Of a stretch of DNA of 64,000 bases, positions 11,721 through 23,598 are shown piece after piece (the stretch's first letter is position 1; every line of letters starts with the position of its first letter). This DNA is from Mallotus nudiflorus (Eukaryota; Streptophyta; Magnoliopsida; Malpighiales; Euphorbiaceae). The notes beneath the pieces were generated by a model. The model did no database searches. It was not told the DNA's origin and saw only the letters and a program-made list of their open reading frames with translations. The position numbers and the translations under genes are program-made. The stretch is taken from positions 248,001 through 312,000 of the forward strand of contig CANTUR010000606.1 in the NCBI GenBank assembly GCA_947683625.1, in the 5' to 3' direction.

Positions 11721-11959
11721 TATTTTGGTAGCACTTGCATGTCCCCATACTCAAGCGAATGGCAATAAGCAAGTACTTTTAAAATTTCTTCGTCTGGAAT
11801 GCACCTTCTCAATATTTCATCTGCATACCTCTTATATAAATAAGGCTGATCCCAAAAATATTACCGAGAGTCCTAAAAGAATTTCTTCTTTTAATGGTAA
11901 TCAATATCCGGTGGAAGAATACCATATGCTAGGTAATTCACAAAATCTGCATACCATGG

Positions 11960-12600
11960 AATGCCTTATTAGACTCTCATAAGTTGTTCTCCTGGAAGGT
12001 CATTTGAGATTGGAAGAGAGTTTAGATTTGCACTTTGCTCAAGGTGGGAGAGGTAATCAATAACCAAATTCTTAGTTCCTTTATGTTCTTGAATCTCTAA
12101 GTTAAATTCTTGTAAAAGAAGGATCCAATAAATGAGTTTTGGTTTAACATCCTTCTTTACTATGAGGTACTTAAAGGCTAAATAGTCAATGTAGACAATT
12201 ACTTTGCTTCCTACTAAATATGAATGAAATTTTTCCATAGCATGTACCACTTCCAAAAGTTCCTTCTTAGTTGTTGCATAATTTTTTTGAGCTTCATTAA
12301 GAGTGTCGCTTATATAGTAGATGGCATAGGCTTGTTTGTCTCTTTGTTGCCCTAAGACAGTCCCTACTGCCTAATTGCTAGCATCGTACATGATTTCAAA
12401 AGGAAGGCTCTAGTTTGGTGGTTGTAGGATAGGTGATAAACAAGTGCTTCTTTCAACCTGTGGAAAGCAAAAAGGCATTCATAAGAAAATTTGAATCAAA
12501 CGTCCTTGGCAAGCAAATTAGTCAAAGGTTTAACAATTTTTGAAAAATCTTTGATGAAGTGCTAATAGAACCTGGCGTGTCCTAGAAAACTTTGTATTCA
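11960..12600 (-). pseudogene. Athila RNase H remnant
   Basis: The frame 12256-11969 has the second half of a Ty3-type RNase H: MEVVHAMEKFHSYLVGSK, VYIDYLAFKYL, LLLQEFNLEIQEHKG and a degenerate VIDYLSHLE, which is normally an ADxLSR-type end. The upstream part of the domain (12300-12600) is readable only in pieces (for example YAIYYISDTLNEAQK). It follows the reverse transcriptase without a gap and is split by frameshifts. Confidence 0.7.
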
Positions 12601-13160
12601 TTTAATAAAGGTAGGGAGTGGAACTTTCTCTATCACTTTAATATGTACCTTGTCGACTTTAATGCCATTTTTAGACACAATGGGCTCGAGCACCACTCCT
12701 TTAGTCACCATAAAGTGACACTTTTCCCAGTTCAGCATAAGGTTAGTGTCTTCACATCTCTGCAACACTTTAGATAGATTATCAAGACAATCATCAAATG
12801 AAGAACCATATACAGAGAAATCATCCATAAAAACCTCTATAGTGTTCTTAACAAAATCATAAAAGATAAACATCATGCATCGTTGGAAGGTGGCAGGTGC
12901 ATTACACAGCTCGAAAGGCATTCTTCTATATGCATATGTTCCATAAGGACATGTGAATGGTTTTCTCTTGATCATCAAGGTGTATGGGAATTTGAAAGAA
13001 ACCAAAGTATTCATCCAAGTAACAGAAAAATGAATGATTCATTAACCTTTTTAAAAGCTGGTCAATGAATGGTAGAGGGAAGTGGTGAACAAGTAGACAA
13101 ATTGCTTTTAGGGGGGTCTTGGGTGAGTTACTTTTTAAAGGTCTTTTGCACATAGATTTT
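12598..13160 (-). pseudogene. Athila reverse transcriptase remnant
   Basis: Two overlapping frames carry one domain. The upstream piece (13153-12926) has PLPFIDQLLKRL and LDEYFGFFQIPIHLDDQEKT. The downstream piece (13014-12598) has CPYGTYAYRRMPFELCNAPATF, the catalytic FMDDFSVYG, and the thumb text CHFMVTKGVVL. The jump between frames near 12960 is a frameshift. The acidic pair of the active site is still present. It would have copied the genomic RNA into cDNA; it cannot now be made as one protein. Confidence 0.82.
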
Positions 13161-13307
13161 TATCATATCTTCTCTAAAATAGGATCCCATCATCAAGGAC
13201 TATTTTCCCATTTTGAAAACATCAAACTCCACTTTATTAGCTCCAATTTCTAGTAAAATCTTTCCTCTCTTGACTTTTATGATTGCTCCTATTATGGCTA
13301 GGAATGG

Positions 13308-13739
13308 TCATCCTAGTATGATTGGAATGTGGCGATCCTCCTCCATTTTTAGGATGATGAAATCTCCTGGTATATAACAGTCTCCAACTTTGATAAGGAC
13401 GTCTTCCAAAATTCTATAGGGGTATATAATAGATCTATCTATGAACTGTAATGACACCGTCCTCAATTGTGGCTCATTGATATTGAGTCGTCTATAAAAG
13501 GAAAGAGGAATTATACTCACACTTACACCAAGGTCACACAAAGATTTACTTATAAATTTATTTCCAATAATACAAGGGATAATGATACTCCCTGGATCTT
13601 TAAGCTTTTGTGAAAGTTTATTTTGAATAATAGCACTGCATTCCTCGTTGATAGGAATGGTCTCGTGATCCTCCCATTTTCTCTTATGTGAGATGATGTC
13701 TTTTAAGAATTTGGAGTATATAAACATGGTATTGATCAC
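13308..13739 (-). pseudogene. Athila aspartic protease domain
   Basis: A 143-residue open stretch. It reads NEECSAIIQNKLSQKLKDPG, then IPCIIGNKFISKSLCDLGVS, where the usual catalytic DLGAS-type motif is DLGVS, then IPLSFYRRLNI and GDCYIPGDFIIL. This is the retroviral-type protease that cuts the Gag-Pol polyprotein, in its typical place between gag and reverse transcriptase. It is the longest undamaged domain in this element, but it is isolated by stops on both sides. Confidence 0.75.
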
Positions 13740-13849
13740 ATCTAAGAGAGGTACGTTTAGTTAGAGCTGCTGGAATGACTTCATAAACTTCTCAAACTAC
13801 TTGTCTAACTTGGATTTCTATTGCCTTTATGGAAACGGCAGTGCAGTAC

Positions 13850-15659
13850 TAAAGGTGGTGAATCCTTCTTCTCCTCATCCTTATTTAGTGAATGCTCAGT
13901 CTTCTCCCATTGGATGTCATGAACGATTTCTACAACATTGTTCTTAGTCTCTATTTCAGGCAATTATTTTTTGCTTTTAAGTGTGACCACTTTAGCTTGT
14001 TCTCTAGGATTTTGAGGTTAACTGGGAAACATTCCACTTTGCTTTGAACTTGAAGCGATGCAATTTAATTTTTTAACATTTTATTGTTATCCCACTTGAG
14101 ATGTTAGATTCTTTATTACTTCCTTCTGCTCCTCTTGGTCTTTTTGGTTCCTCTTCTAATCTTTTAGGAATTTCTCCATCATCACTTCAAGGTTAGACTT
14201 TAGTTCACTTTATTGAAGGAAGGTAGTCTTCTACTGAAATCTAGTAGGTGGTTATTTGAACCCTTAATGAGTATTTGATACCCCTCCTTGGTTAGACCAT
14301 GAGAATTTTGGATGGTTTTGCCAACCTGGGTTATAAGTGTTCAAGTAGGGATTCCCTTGATTCCTTTAGAAATTATTAAGTACATTTAACTGTTCAACAG
14401 AGGAATCTTGAGAAAAACCTCCCCGTCACTCTAAGGTTGAATGTCCTTGTCCACAATTCTCATAAGAATAAATGGCCATGGAATTAGAGACTTTAGTGGA
14501 TGACTCTAATTTCTTGGTAAGCAAATCAATCTTTGCATTATGGAGATTCCAAATATCCACTTCATGCATTCTTGCTACTTTCTTTAGTGCGCTTCTTTCA
14601 CCATGCCATTGTTAATTATTAGACACTATAGTTTTAAGATTGTAGGCATCATCAAGCGTCTTACTCATGAATGAGCCTTGGGTAGTTGCATCAATAATGA
14701 TCCTCATTGGCTCTATCAAGCCTTGGTAGAAGGTTTGAATGAGTAACCACTATGGAACTCCATGGTAAGGACATTATATCTATAAATCCTTGAAACATTC
14801 CCAAGCCTCATAAAGAGATTCACCACCATATTAGGTGAAACTTATAATCTCCTGTCTGAACTTTACTGTTTTGCCCGATGGGAAACACTTGCCCAAGAAT
14901 GTCCTTGACATCATATCCTATGAAGTGATTGACTATGGTGCTAATGAGTGTAGCCATAACTTAGATTTATCTCTCAAAGAGAAAGGGAATAACCTAAGCT
15001 TTATTGCATCAGGACTAACCCCATTCATCTTGAAGTTATCATAAATCTCCAAAAATTGAGCTAAATGGGCATTAGGATCCTCGCTTAGGAGACCTCCATA
15101 AAGAGATTTGCCACTATATTGGGTGAAACTTGTAATCTCCTGTCTAAAATTTTACTATTTTGCCCAATGGGAAATACTTGCCTAAGAATGTCCTTAACAA
15201 CATATCCTATGAAGTTATTGACTATGGTGCCCAAGGGTGTAGCCATAACTTAGCTTTATCCCTTAAAGAGAAAGGGAATAACCAAAGCTTTATTGCATCA
15301 GGACTAACCCTATTCATCCTGAATGTATCACAAATCTTTAAAAGTTGAGCTAGATGGGTATTAGGATCCTCGCTTGGGAGACCTCCAAACTGGAATTGTG
15401 AGATCATTTGGATTATTGCTGGTTTGATCTCAAACGTGTTGGCATCGATAGTTGGCCTGATAATACTATTATGGGTATCTTTTGGATTTGGCATTGTGCA
15501 CTCTTAGAGAGCGCGATTCCCACCCAATAGTGTTGGTGCTTGATTTTCAACCATCTTTTGCTCATCTTTCTCACGCTTTTCCTTTCGATTTTTCTTGCAA
15601 AATCTCTCGATTTCAAGGTTGATCTTTTCTAAGTTCATCCCCTTTGATTGAGTGTTCAT
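13850..15659 (-). pseudogene. Athila gag remnant with internal tandem duplication
   Basis: The start ATG is at 15659 (MNTQSKGMNLEKINLEIERF). A stop follows at about residue 53. The capsid text then runs from 15494: IIRPTIDANTFEIKPAIIQM, FGGLPSEDPNTHLAQLLKIC, LFPFSLRDKAKLWL. A block of about 288 bp of this capsid region is present twice in tandem (14811-15098 and 15099-15386). Nearer 14400-14500 there are Cys/His-rich pieces of a zinc knuckle. Gag forms the particle shell; this copy has many stops. Confidence 0.75.
14811..15386. repeat. Tandem duplication of ~288 bp in the Athila gag
   Basis: Copy 1 (14811-15098) and copy 2 (15099-15386) start with TAAAGAGATT and end with GGAGACCTCC. They agree at most positions. 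The offset is 288 bp at the start and 289 bp at the end, so one 1-bp indel has occurred since. 288 is a multiple of three, so the duplication was probably in frame (96 codons) when it arose. Confidence 0.85.
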
Positions 15660-15750
15660 AAACCAGTAAAAAGTTGCCTGAAAAATTGATTAGCAAATTA
15701 AATTAAAAACTTAGTCTAAGAAAATTAAGAATTAAATTAATATTAATATT

Positions 15751-15773
15751 GCCAATTCGTGGCAACGACGCTA
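15751..15773 (-). promoter_or_regulatory. Athila primer-binding site (degenerate)
   Basis: On the minus strand the sequence just inside the 5' LTR reads TTTTTAGCGTCGTTGCC followed by ACGAATTGGC. This resembles the GGCGCCGTTGCC-type tRNA primer site common to Athila/Tat elements, with C-to-T type changes. It lies a few bases from the LTR edge and fixes the minus orientation. Confidence 0.6.
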
Positions 15774-15781
15774 AAAACTTA

Positions 15782-17140
15782 TTACGTTTTAAATCCATAA
15801 GCACACGGTTGTGGTTGTAGTAGAAAGATATTGTTCCCTCAAGGATTGTATATTGATTACGAACAATTTTTACCTATGATCTCAGCTAGTAAATTGAATA
15901 ATTTAGAAATGTTTAAAAATTTAAATAATATAAACCTAATTAAAAGTAAAATCAAATATTTGTAAACATAGAGCCTAGGTTTAGTTTCATTATTCCAATC
16001 AAATCATGAATACATTATTGAGTAAAAACTTTAAGTTCAGTTAAGGGTAATTGCTCTAGAATACTTAAAGACTCTCTCAAGTTTAATTAAGCATGCAGGG
16101 ATTAAAATCTAACCTACTCTCATGATTAATAATTTAATCCAAGCTCATTAAGATTTTTAGCAATTAATTTATCACCGTAATCTACTGTTGTGACTCCTTG
16201 AAGAGCTCACCTACTATTGTGGTCAACTGATCTAAGTTCTAAGTATCTTAAGCTAATTAATTCCCCTAACTCTCGTTAGTTAATTCATCCATAAAAATGC
16301 AATCAAACAGGCTTGGAATGATAATAAGATAAATATTGCAACATAAAGAATTAACTAAAATTCAAATCAAATAAAAACTTATGTTCAAGTCATGTTATGG
16401 AATAGCTACTCCTAACCAAGACTCTGAAAGAAAACTTAGCCACACATGGCTATGAAGAAATCTATAATTAAAATCAAGGAAATAAAAAGATGAAAACAGA
16501 AAAATAAACTCCTCGTTTTCATTGATCTCTGCGACTTCTCTCTCTCTCCCTTTAAAAAGGTGTTTATTCTTTAATATAGTGCTAGGGTATAAAAAGAGTC
16601 CTCTTTAATTTCTAATTCCTTCTAATTTTTGAAATAGGAAATATCTGCCTTCGTGACATGGTTTTAAAGCACAGTTGTACTTCATTCAAATAAATTTGTG
16701 AATTTACTCAGCATATAGCATGACTTCCAACATGGGCAAGCTTATTAGTCGTGTATCATTTTAGGTCAAAACTCTTCACTCACATGGTATATGCATACTG
16801 TGACATTGCTTTGTTGACCTTTAAGTGTAGTAGGCTTCTTCATGGCTCAAGCATGGCTTGTCTCATTTATTTCTTCATCACACGACATATGCATGCCATC
16901 CTATGTAAAAACATATCAACTCCTTTTATATTTCAGGGCCCACACTAGACAAAAAACATAAAAACTAATTAAAACTCAAATAAAACTTCCAAAATATACA
17001 ATAAATAATAATAATCCCAATCAAATACTAACTCATAAAAATCTCCTAATTAAACATAAAAAAATTACTTAAATTAATTAATTCCTTATTTAAAATTTAT
17101 TACAATTCAACTCTAAGATATGGAAATAATAAACATATCA
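15782..17140 (-). repeat. Athila 5' LTR
   Basis: It pairs with 6749-8132. It begins on the minus strand with TGATATGTTTATTATTTCC at 17140. Divergence from the other LTR is obvious by eye, with many substitutions and short indels, so insertion was not recent. The inner edge (15780-15782) is approximate. Confidence 0.82.
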
Positions 17141-17145
17141 CTTGC

Positions 17146-17902
17146 AATATCAGAATTCCTTTATAAATTGATAAAGCTACCTTGGAAGGTGATTATGGGC
17201 ATTTTGTGAGAGTGTTAATAGATATTGACCTCTCCCATCCACTTCAAGATCAGATTATGCTAGATTATGAAGGTGCACTGTTTGATGTGGATGTGAGTTT
17301 TAAAAATCTGCCTCAATATTGCACTATTTGCCATTCAATTGTTCATGCTGATATTTCATGTCATATAAATAAATCTAAACCTTTGGAATGCAATGATAAA
17401 CCTACTCCTCAAGGGTCGATTGCAAGTCAAAAAAATCTAGAAATCCAAAATAGTGAACACCAATGTTGAAGTTCGTATTGAACATAAAGATGATAATATT
17501 GTTATCCCTATTGCTAATGCCTTCGATAGACTTAATAATGTTGAAAAAATAGTTCCCAATACCATGGTTGATCCATCAAAAATCCCAACTAATGATGATA
17601 GATTAAAATCTAATGATAAGAGGGTGCAGTCTGACAATGATATTATTGGGCAAACTACGGAAAATGAACCAACAGAGTTGGATAATCTCTCAATAAATTC
17701 TCCCATGGACTATTACTTTAGAATGAACAAGACTGTATTCTCATAAATATAGGTTATTAGTAAGCAATCATGGGCAGATCAAGGTGATCAGGTGCAAAAA
17801 TGGATTACAGTTTTTAATAGAAAGAAAAAACAAAAGCCATTAGTTTTAGCAGTTTTGACTGGTAAGAGAGCTATGAATCAGACTTTTAAGCAAACTTCTT
17901 AA
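17146..17902 (+). pseudogene. LINE ORF1, C-terminal part with zinc-knuckle-like segment
   Basis: It continues from 6743 across the Athila insertion. It reads IDKATLEGDYGHFVRVLIDI, then DLSHPLQDQIM and FKNLPQYCTICHSIVH, a Cys/His cluster of the DUF4283/zinc-knuckle type found in plant L1 ORF1. A polar tail follows (17450-17750) and then KKKQKPLVLAVLTGKRAMN. The frame shifts near 17450 and again later. The stop TAA (17900-17902) overlaps the ORF2 start as TAATG. Confidence 0.75.
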
Positions 17903-20900
17903 TGATTATTTTTTTCTAAAACTACAGAGGGATCGATAATTATCTGACTAGATGGTCTCTTTATAATTTTTGCAAACTTCATTCTCCTGATATTCTTTGC
18001 CTTATTGAATAAAAGGTTTTATTTGACTCTTTTTCTCTTAGATTTTAGAGCAGACTTAATTTTTCTTTTTTTGCTCATAACTCACTTGATTTGCCTTCCA
18101 CTTGGGTTTTAGTGTCTAATAGATTGGGCGTTGGCAACATTTCATTATTAGCAAGTTCTTATCAACACACTACATTGCAGTTTATAATGGATAATTTGCT
18201 TAGCACCATTTCTTATATATATGCTAATGTTTTTTCTTATAGTAGAAGATTTTTATAGTACCTACTGTCTCATATTTCCTCTCTTTTTCATGAGAATTGG
18301 TTTATTAATAGTGATTTTATTGTTTGCTTTAGGGCTCATGAGAAAATCAACTTGCCTCCTCCTAAATGTTCTATCGTAATTTTATTAAAGTTGTTGATAA
18401 TTATTATTTACTATGCTTAGATATAAATGGTCCTCTTTATACTTGGACTAATAATTGACGTGGCAGAGATAAAGTGAATATTCAGTTGGCTAGAGTTTTA
18501 TCTTTTTCCATTCAGTCTGGAATATTATTATATACAACTCTGACGAGACATCAATTTGACCACAATCTAATTCTTTTAAGATGCAAGCTTTAGAATACTT
18601 TGATTAAGTGACCTTTCGAATTCTTATCCATGTAATTTTCTTCAACAATTTCTAACTTCTAAAGTTCTCAAATAATTGTGGTTCATCCTATGTTTATGAT
18701 AATGCGAAAACTCAAGCTTTTTAGAGTTTTTCTACGATTATGGAGTAAGGAGGTTTTTAGCCATCTTGATCTTTCCATTACTGTCGTTAAACATGATTTG
18801 CTTCAAATCCAATCAGATATGGAGCTTTCTTATTTCTCTGAGGAATTGCATTTTAAGGAATTAGTAGTTAATCAACAACTTTCATTTCATCTAAAGAATT
18901 AAGGAGCTTTATTAAATGATAAATGTCAGGTTAAATGGTTGCATAAGGGTGATATAAACTCTAATTTTCATCATGGTCTTTTAGCTAGAAGAGGTCCTCA
19001 ATCGAGCATTCATAGTCTTAATATTGATGGTAGATTGGTTTCGATGCTTCCACAATTGAAAATTATATCATTAAATACTTCTTTGAATTATTTATGGCTA
19101 GAAATTTAAACAAGGATTTCTCTTAAACCCATATATTATTCCTTAGTTAGTTACTAAGGATTAGAATATGGATCTTTATAAAGTGCTAAGTTTTAAAGAG
19201 ATAAAAAATGTTATTTTTGATTTAGATCCTCACAGTGCTCCTGGGCCTAATGGATTCACCGGTCTTTTTTTCTGCCATTGTTGGAATATTGTTTGTTCCA
19301 ATGTTTGTGAGGCGATTTGTAGTTTCTTCTTCACAAGTCATATTTTAGGAGGTACGAATTATAGCTTTATGATCTTAATTCCTAAAGTGCAAGGTGCTAA
19401 TTCTATTAAAAATTTTAGGCCTATAGCTCTTAGTAATTTTATTTTTAAAGTTATTACTAAGATTTTGGCAAATAGACTTGCCTATTTTATTAGGGATATT
19501 GTCGCTCTTTCTCAATTTGGTTTCATTAAAAGTAGACATATAAAAGATTGTATTATGTTTGGTTCTGAAAATGTTAATTTACTTAATGTGAGATGTGTTG
19601 GTGGTAACATGACTATAAAATTGGATATCTGTAAAGCATTTGATTCTATGGACTGGGACTTTATTATGTCTGTGCTTCATCATTTTGGTTTTTCTTATCA
19701 ATTTTGTAGTTAGGTGCTTTCTATTTTTTAATCTGCTGGAATTTCTATTTTAATTAATGGAGCTCCATAGGTTATTTTTCTTGGTCATGTGGAGTGCATT
19801 AGGGTGACCTTTTCTCCCTGCTCATCTTTTGTTTAGCAGAAGACAACTTAAATCGGTAGCTCCTTCAGCTCTTTGGAGATTCTAGATTAGTTCCTATGCA
19901 TGTCAATGCTAAAGCCTGATGCCCTTCTCATTTCTTTTATGTTGATGATGTTTTAATTTTCTATTGAGCTTCTCAGTCTAATCTTTATTCTTTGAGTAGA
20001 GTATTGGAGTCTTATGGTGCTAGTTCAAGTCAAGTTATTAACTGGAATAAATCTTACATTTATTTTAGTCAGTATATTACTACTCAAAGAGCTCTTATAC
20101 ATGCTAATATTTTGGGTATGAAGCAAGGATCCTTTCCTTTCCATTGTTTGGGTGTTCCTCTTGTCTAAGGAGCCCTAAAGAGATGATGACTTTAACATTT
20201 AGTGGACAAGGTTCTTTTTAAGTTTAACTTTTGGGTGGGCAAGCTTCAATCTATGGCTGGTAGAATGGCTATGGTTAAATCGGTAATTTCTGGCACCTTT
20301 TTACATTCTTTTATCATTTATAAATGGCCTATAATGTTGCTTACAAGAATGGAAAAGTCCATCTATAATTTCATTTGGACTGGTTCAGTTAATATAAAAA
20401 AGCTTGTTATTACAAAGCAGGATATTTTTTGTACTCCTAAGGATGAGGGAAGGCTTGGTTTGAAATGAATTCATCATATTAACTATGATATATTATGCAA
20501 GCTTGCTTCCAATTTTGTTTCCAATTTTCTTAGAACAAGATATTTAATATAGTTTGCATGCCTCATATTTTTTCTTCTGTTTGGAGCTCAATAAAATGTT
20601 GTTTTGCTGATATTTAGGCAAATTCTCAATGGTTAATGAGTAAGAGTTCTAATTTGCATTTTTGGAATGATACTTGGTTGAGCTCCCCTATTTCAGAGCA
20701 AATTAGGATTCCTATTTCATTTACAAAGCATTTAAAAGCTAAGATATCTAATTTTTATTTCAATAATAACTGGCAGTTATTTCATGAATTTCGTTTGGCC
20801 TTCCTAGTTATATGTGCGGATATTAATAATGTTATTTTTTTTTGCATTCTAGTCAAGATGTCTATGTCTTTTAGCCCTTTAGGAATGGCTCGGTTTCTCA

Positions 20901-21323
20901 TAATGTTTTCTATTTTTTTTATCGCCCAAATCATTTTAAGGTCGCTTGGGGTAGGGACCTTTGGTATTTGCCTCCATATCATTTATTTTTTACTTGGAGG
21001 GCACTTCATGACAACCTTCCTATTAATGATATGCTTTGTAAATGTGGTTTTGTGCTTTTTTCTGGATGTCATTTATGAGCAGCAGCAACGGAATCCATTA
21101 ACCATATTTTTTATTAATGTCCTTATACGATGGCTATATGGGATGCCTTAACTAGTATGTTTAATATCAGGTTGGTTGTTTCAGCTGGTTTTCTTAATTT
21201 ATTCAAATATGTTTGGTCCCTTCAATTTTCTCCATAAATTGGTGCCTTATGGAGAGTTGGTGTTCTATTAGTCATCTATAACATTTCGTATGCTAGAAAT
21301 CAAATTGTTTTTCATAAGAGATC

Positions 21324-23598
21324 TGTAGACAACGGGTTTAGTGTGCATCCAAGATTTTAGCAACCGTAACACTATTTGAGCTTAGGGCTCTAGAGAACAC
21401 ACTAACCACTATCACAAAGACAAAGCGTGGAGATGGAGAGTCGCCACCCAATGTAATAACTAGGACAAATCGAAAAGATGGTACTCAATTCCCTAAAAGA
21501 AAGCTAGCACCACAACTAGGAGATTCTGGATACGGAATACCAACTTCTTTCAGTCTTGTGTTCATTTAGAATTACTTTATGAATTATTATTTTATTCTCT
21601 ATTTACATGCAATTTCATATAAACCCTAAAAACAATCAACTCCAAGGCAAACTAGTCATGAAATATACAAGTAAATATTGCATTCAATAAATCACGTAAT
21701 CCCTAAGTTAGTATAATCTATATGGATTTTAAATAAATGAGTTAAATCTACATGTTTTAAATTATAAGTGAACCTAAATACCTAATTCCTTTTGATTTTA
21801 ATTAAATGAACTTAAGTCTACTAATTTTAATTCTAAACATGAGCTTAATTCTACATGTTATGAAGGTATTTAAATTAGTGGGCCTAATTCTATATGTTTT
21901 AATTAAATAGTGATCTTAAATCTACAAATTATGAAGAAAATGGCTTAAATTAAATGGGCTAAGTCTAAATTAATTAAATTAAATTAGGTGGGCCTATGTC
22001 TAATTGACTAAATGGGCCTAAGGATATTTTTAACCTAAAATCTAATCAATTATGAACCTAAAAATATATTTTAATTAATTATTAAGTGAGATAGGCTAAA
22101 GAATTACCTAAACTTAAATAAATAAATCAAAGCCTAAAATGGGCTTAAGGCCTAAACACATAAAAATAATAAAACCCAAAAAACAAACAAAAACATAAAA
22201 AAATAATAATAATTAAATAAGATCAAACAGATAATTAAATTAATCCTTACTAAAATCCTAATTTTTATTAACATGCAACCTAAATTAATCTACTTCATCT
22301 ATTGATTTTAAGTAATTACCTAATTAAAAACCTAATTTTTACTAACCAATTTAATCAAAATAAACATGCAACCACACATAATTTTATTACTCCCACCATT
22401 GGGGCTATTACATTAATTCATAAAACAATTAATAAAATAAAAAATAAAGAATAAAATAAAAATAATAAAAATAAAACCCTAGAAACTAAGTCTCTACAAG
22501 GCTTTATCCATAGTTTTCCACGGACTTCTCATAAATTCGTCCCTCCCACATGATCACCATGCGTTTTCCTCCCTAATTACCATAAAAAATAAGATAAAAT
22601 TATGATTAATGAATAAAATAAGGTAATAACTTGAAAGAATAATAATAATAAATAATAATATGAAAAAAAAAACAAAAAAAACAAATAAATAAAGAAAGAA
22701 AGAATAAGAAGAAGATGATATGATTATGAATGATTTAGGGTATTCCTCAGATTGGTAGTTCACCATTCTTGATAAATCTTCGAATCTTGCCCTTCAAAAA
22801 TTCTCCACGAATCTTGAATTAATTGTTTAATTAAAAGGAATTTTTTTGTAAAAAAACTCAAAAGAAAATCACTTTTCCTTCTTCCTCCCTTTCTTCTTCC
22901 TTCCCTTTCTTTTTCTTTTCACCCGGCCTCCTTTTCCTTCCCCTCTTTTTTTGTTTCACCCCTTCCCTTTATATAGTAGAACTAGGAAGTCTAACCTCAA
23001 TTTTAATGTGATTCTAATTCCTAAAGTATAAAATTAATACTTAAAATTATATTTAGGAATTTTAAACCAGTTAGGACTAAATTAATTAGGAATTTTAAAG
23101 CAATTAAAACTGAATTAAAATAGGAAAAAGAGATCGAAAGAATTCAATTCTGACTGGGATTGTAATTCCGATCGGAATTATACAATCTCAATCAAAATTG
23201 GTGTAATTCCGATCGGAATTATACAATCTCGATCGGAATTGGTGTAATTCCAATCAGAATTACATAATTTCTATCAGAATTATGTAATTCCAACCGGAAT
23301 TACATAATTTCTATCAGAATTATGTAATTCCAACCGGAATTACATAATTCCGGTCGGAATTATGGAATTCTGACACTTTTTTTAACATTTAATTACAAAA
23401 GGCCCTTGAAAAAATTTAAATTTTACAATTAGGTCCTAAAAAGAATTTTACGATTTAGTCCCTGAAAACATTAAATCCTTCCTTTAAAAGTTACATTTAA
23501 GTCTTTAGAATTTTTAAAGATTAAGTATTAAAGACATTTTCATCACTGGAGTCCTTTGCTATATCCATAATATGTCAACCCAAAATTGGGTGTCTACA
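21324..23598. mobile_element. Solo LTR, 2275 bp, inside LINE ORF2
   Basis: It begins TGTAGACA (21324) and ends TGTCTACA (23591-23598), a terminal inverted octamer. The flanks are identical: AGATC at 21319-21323 and 23599-23603. No internal direct repeat, primer site or pol text is present, so this is a solo LTR left by LTR-LTR recombination. By analogy with the LTR at 41938-43714, the minus strand is the likely transcriptional sense. It contains AT-rich sequence and a five-unit palindromic array at 23161-23362. Confidence 0.88.
23161..23362. repeat. Five tandem 40-41 bp units rich in perfect palindromes
   Basis: Units start with TGTAATTCC at 23161, 23202, 23243, 23283 and 23323. Units 1 and 2 contain the perfect 16-nt palindrome AATTCCGATCGGAATT (23164-23179 and 23205-23220). 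The later units carry changed versions (AATTCCAACCGGAATT, AATTCCGGTCGGAATT). The array lies inside the solo LTR. Confidence 0.88.

Larger units (their letters stand above)
6749..17140 (-). mobile_element. Athila-type Gypsy LTR retrotransposon inserted in LINE ORF1
   Basis: Two similar LTRs in the same orientation (6749-8132 and about 15782-17140) flank gag, protease, reverse transcriptase, RNase H and integrase remnants read from right to left. Flanks are ATTGC (6744-6748) and CTTGC (17141-17145), a 5-bp target duplication with one mismatch. Removing it joins the LINE frame as RYC-NIRIP. Athila assignment rests on the gag text (NTFEIKPAIIQM, FGGLPSEDPN, LRLFPFSLRDKAK-like), the FMDDFSVYG motif and the GTTGCC-type primer site. 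Every domain is broken, so it is old. Confidence 0.86.

Noticed and set aside
23161..23362. CRISPR array
   Set aside because: Units are contiguous degenerate palindromic repeats without unique spacers, inside an LTR in a plant genome.
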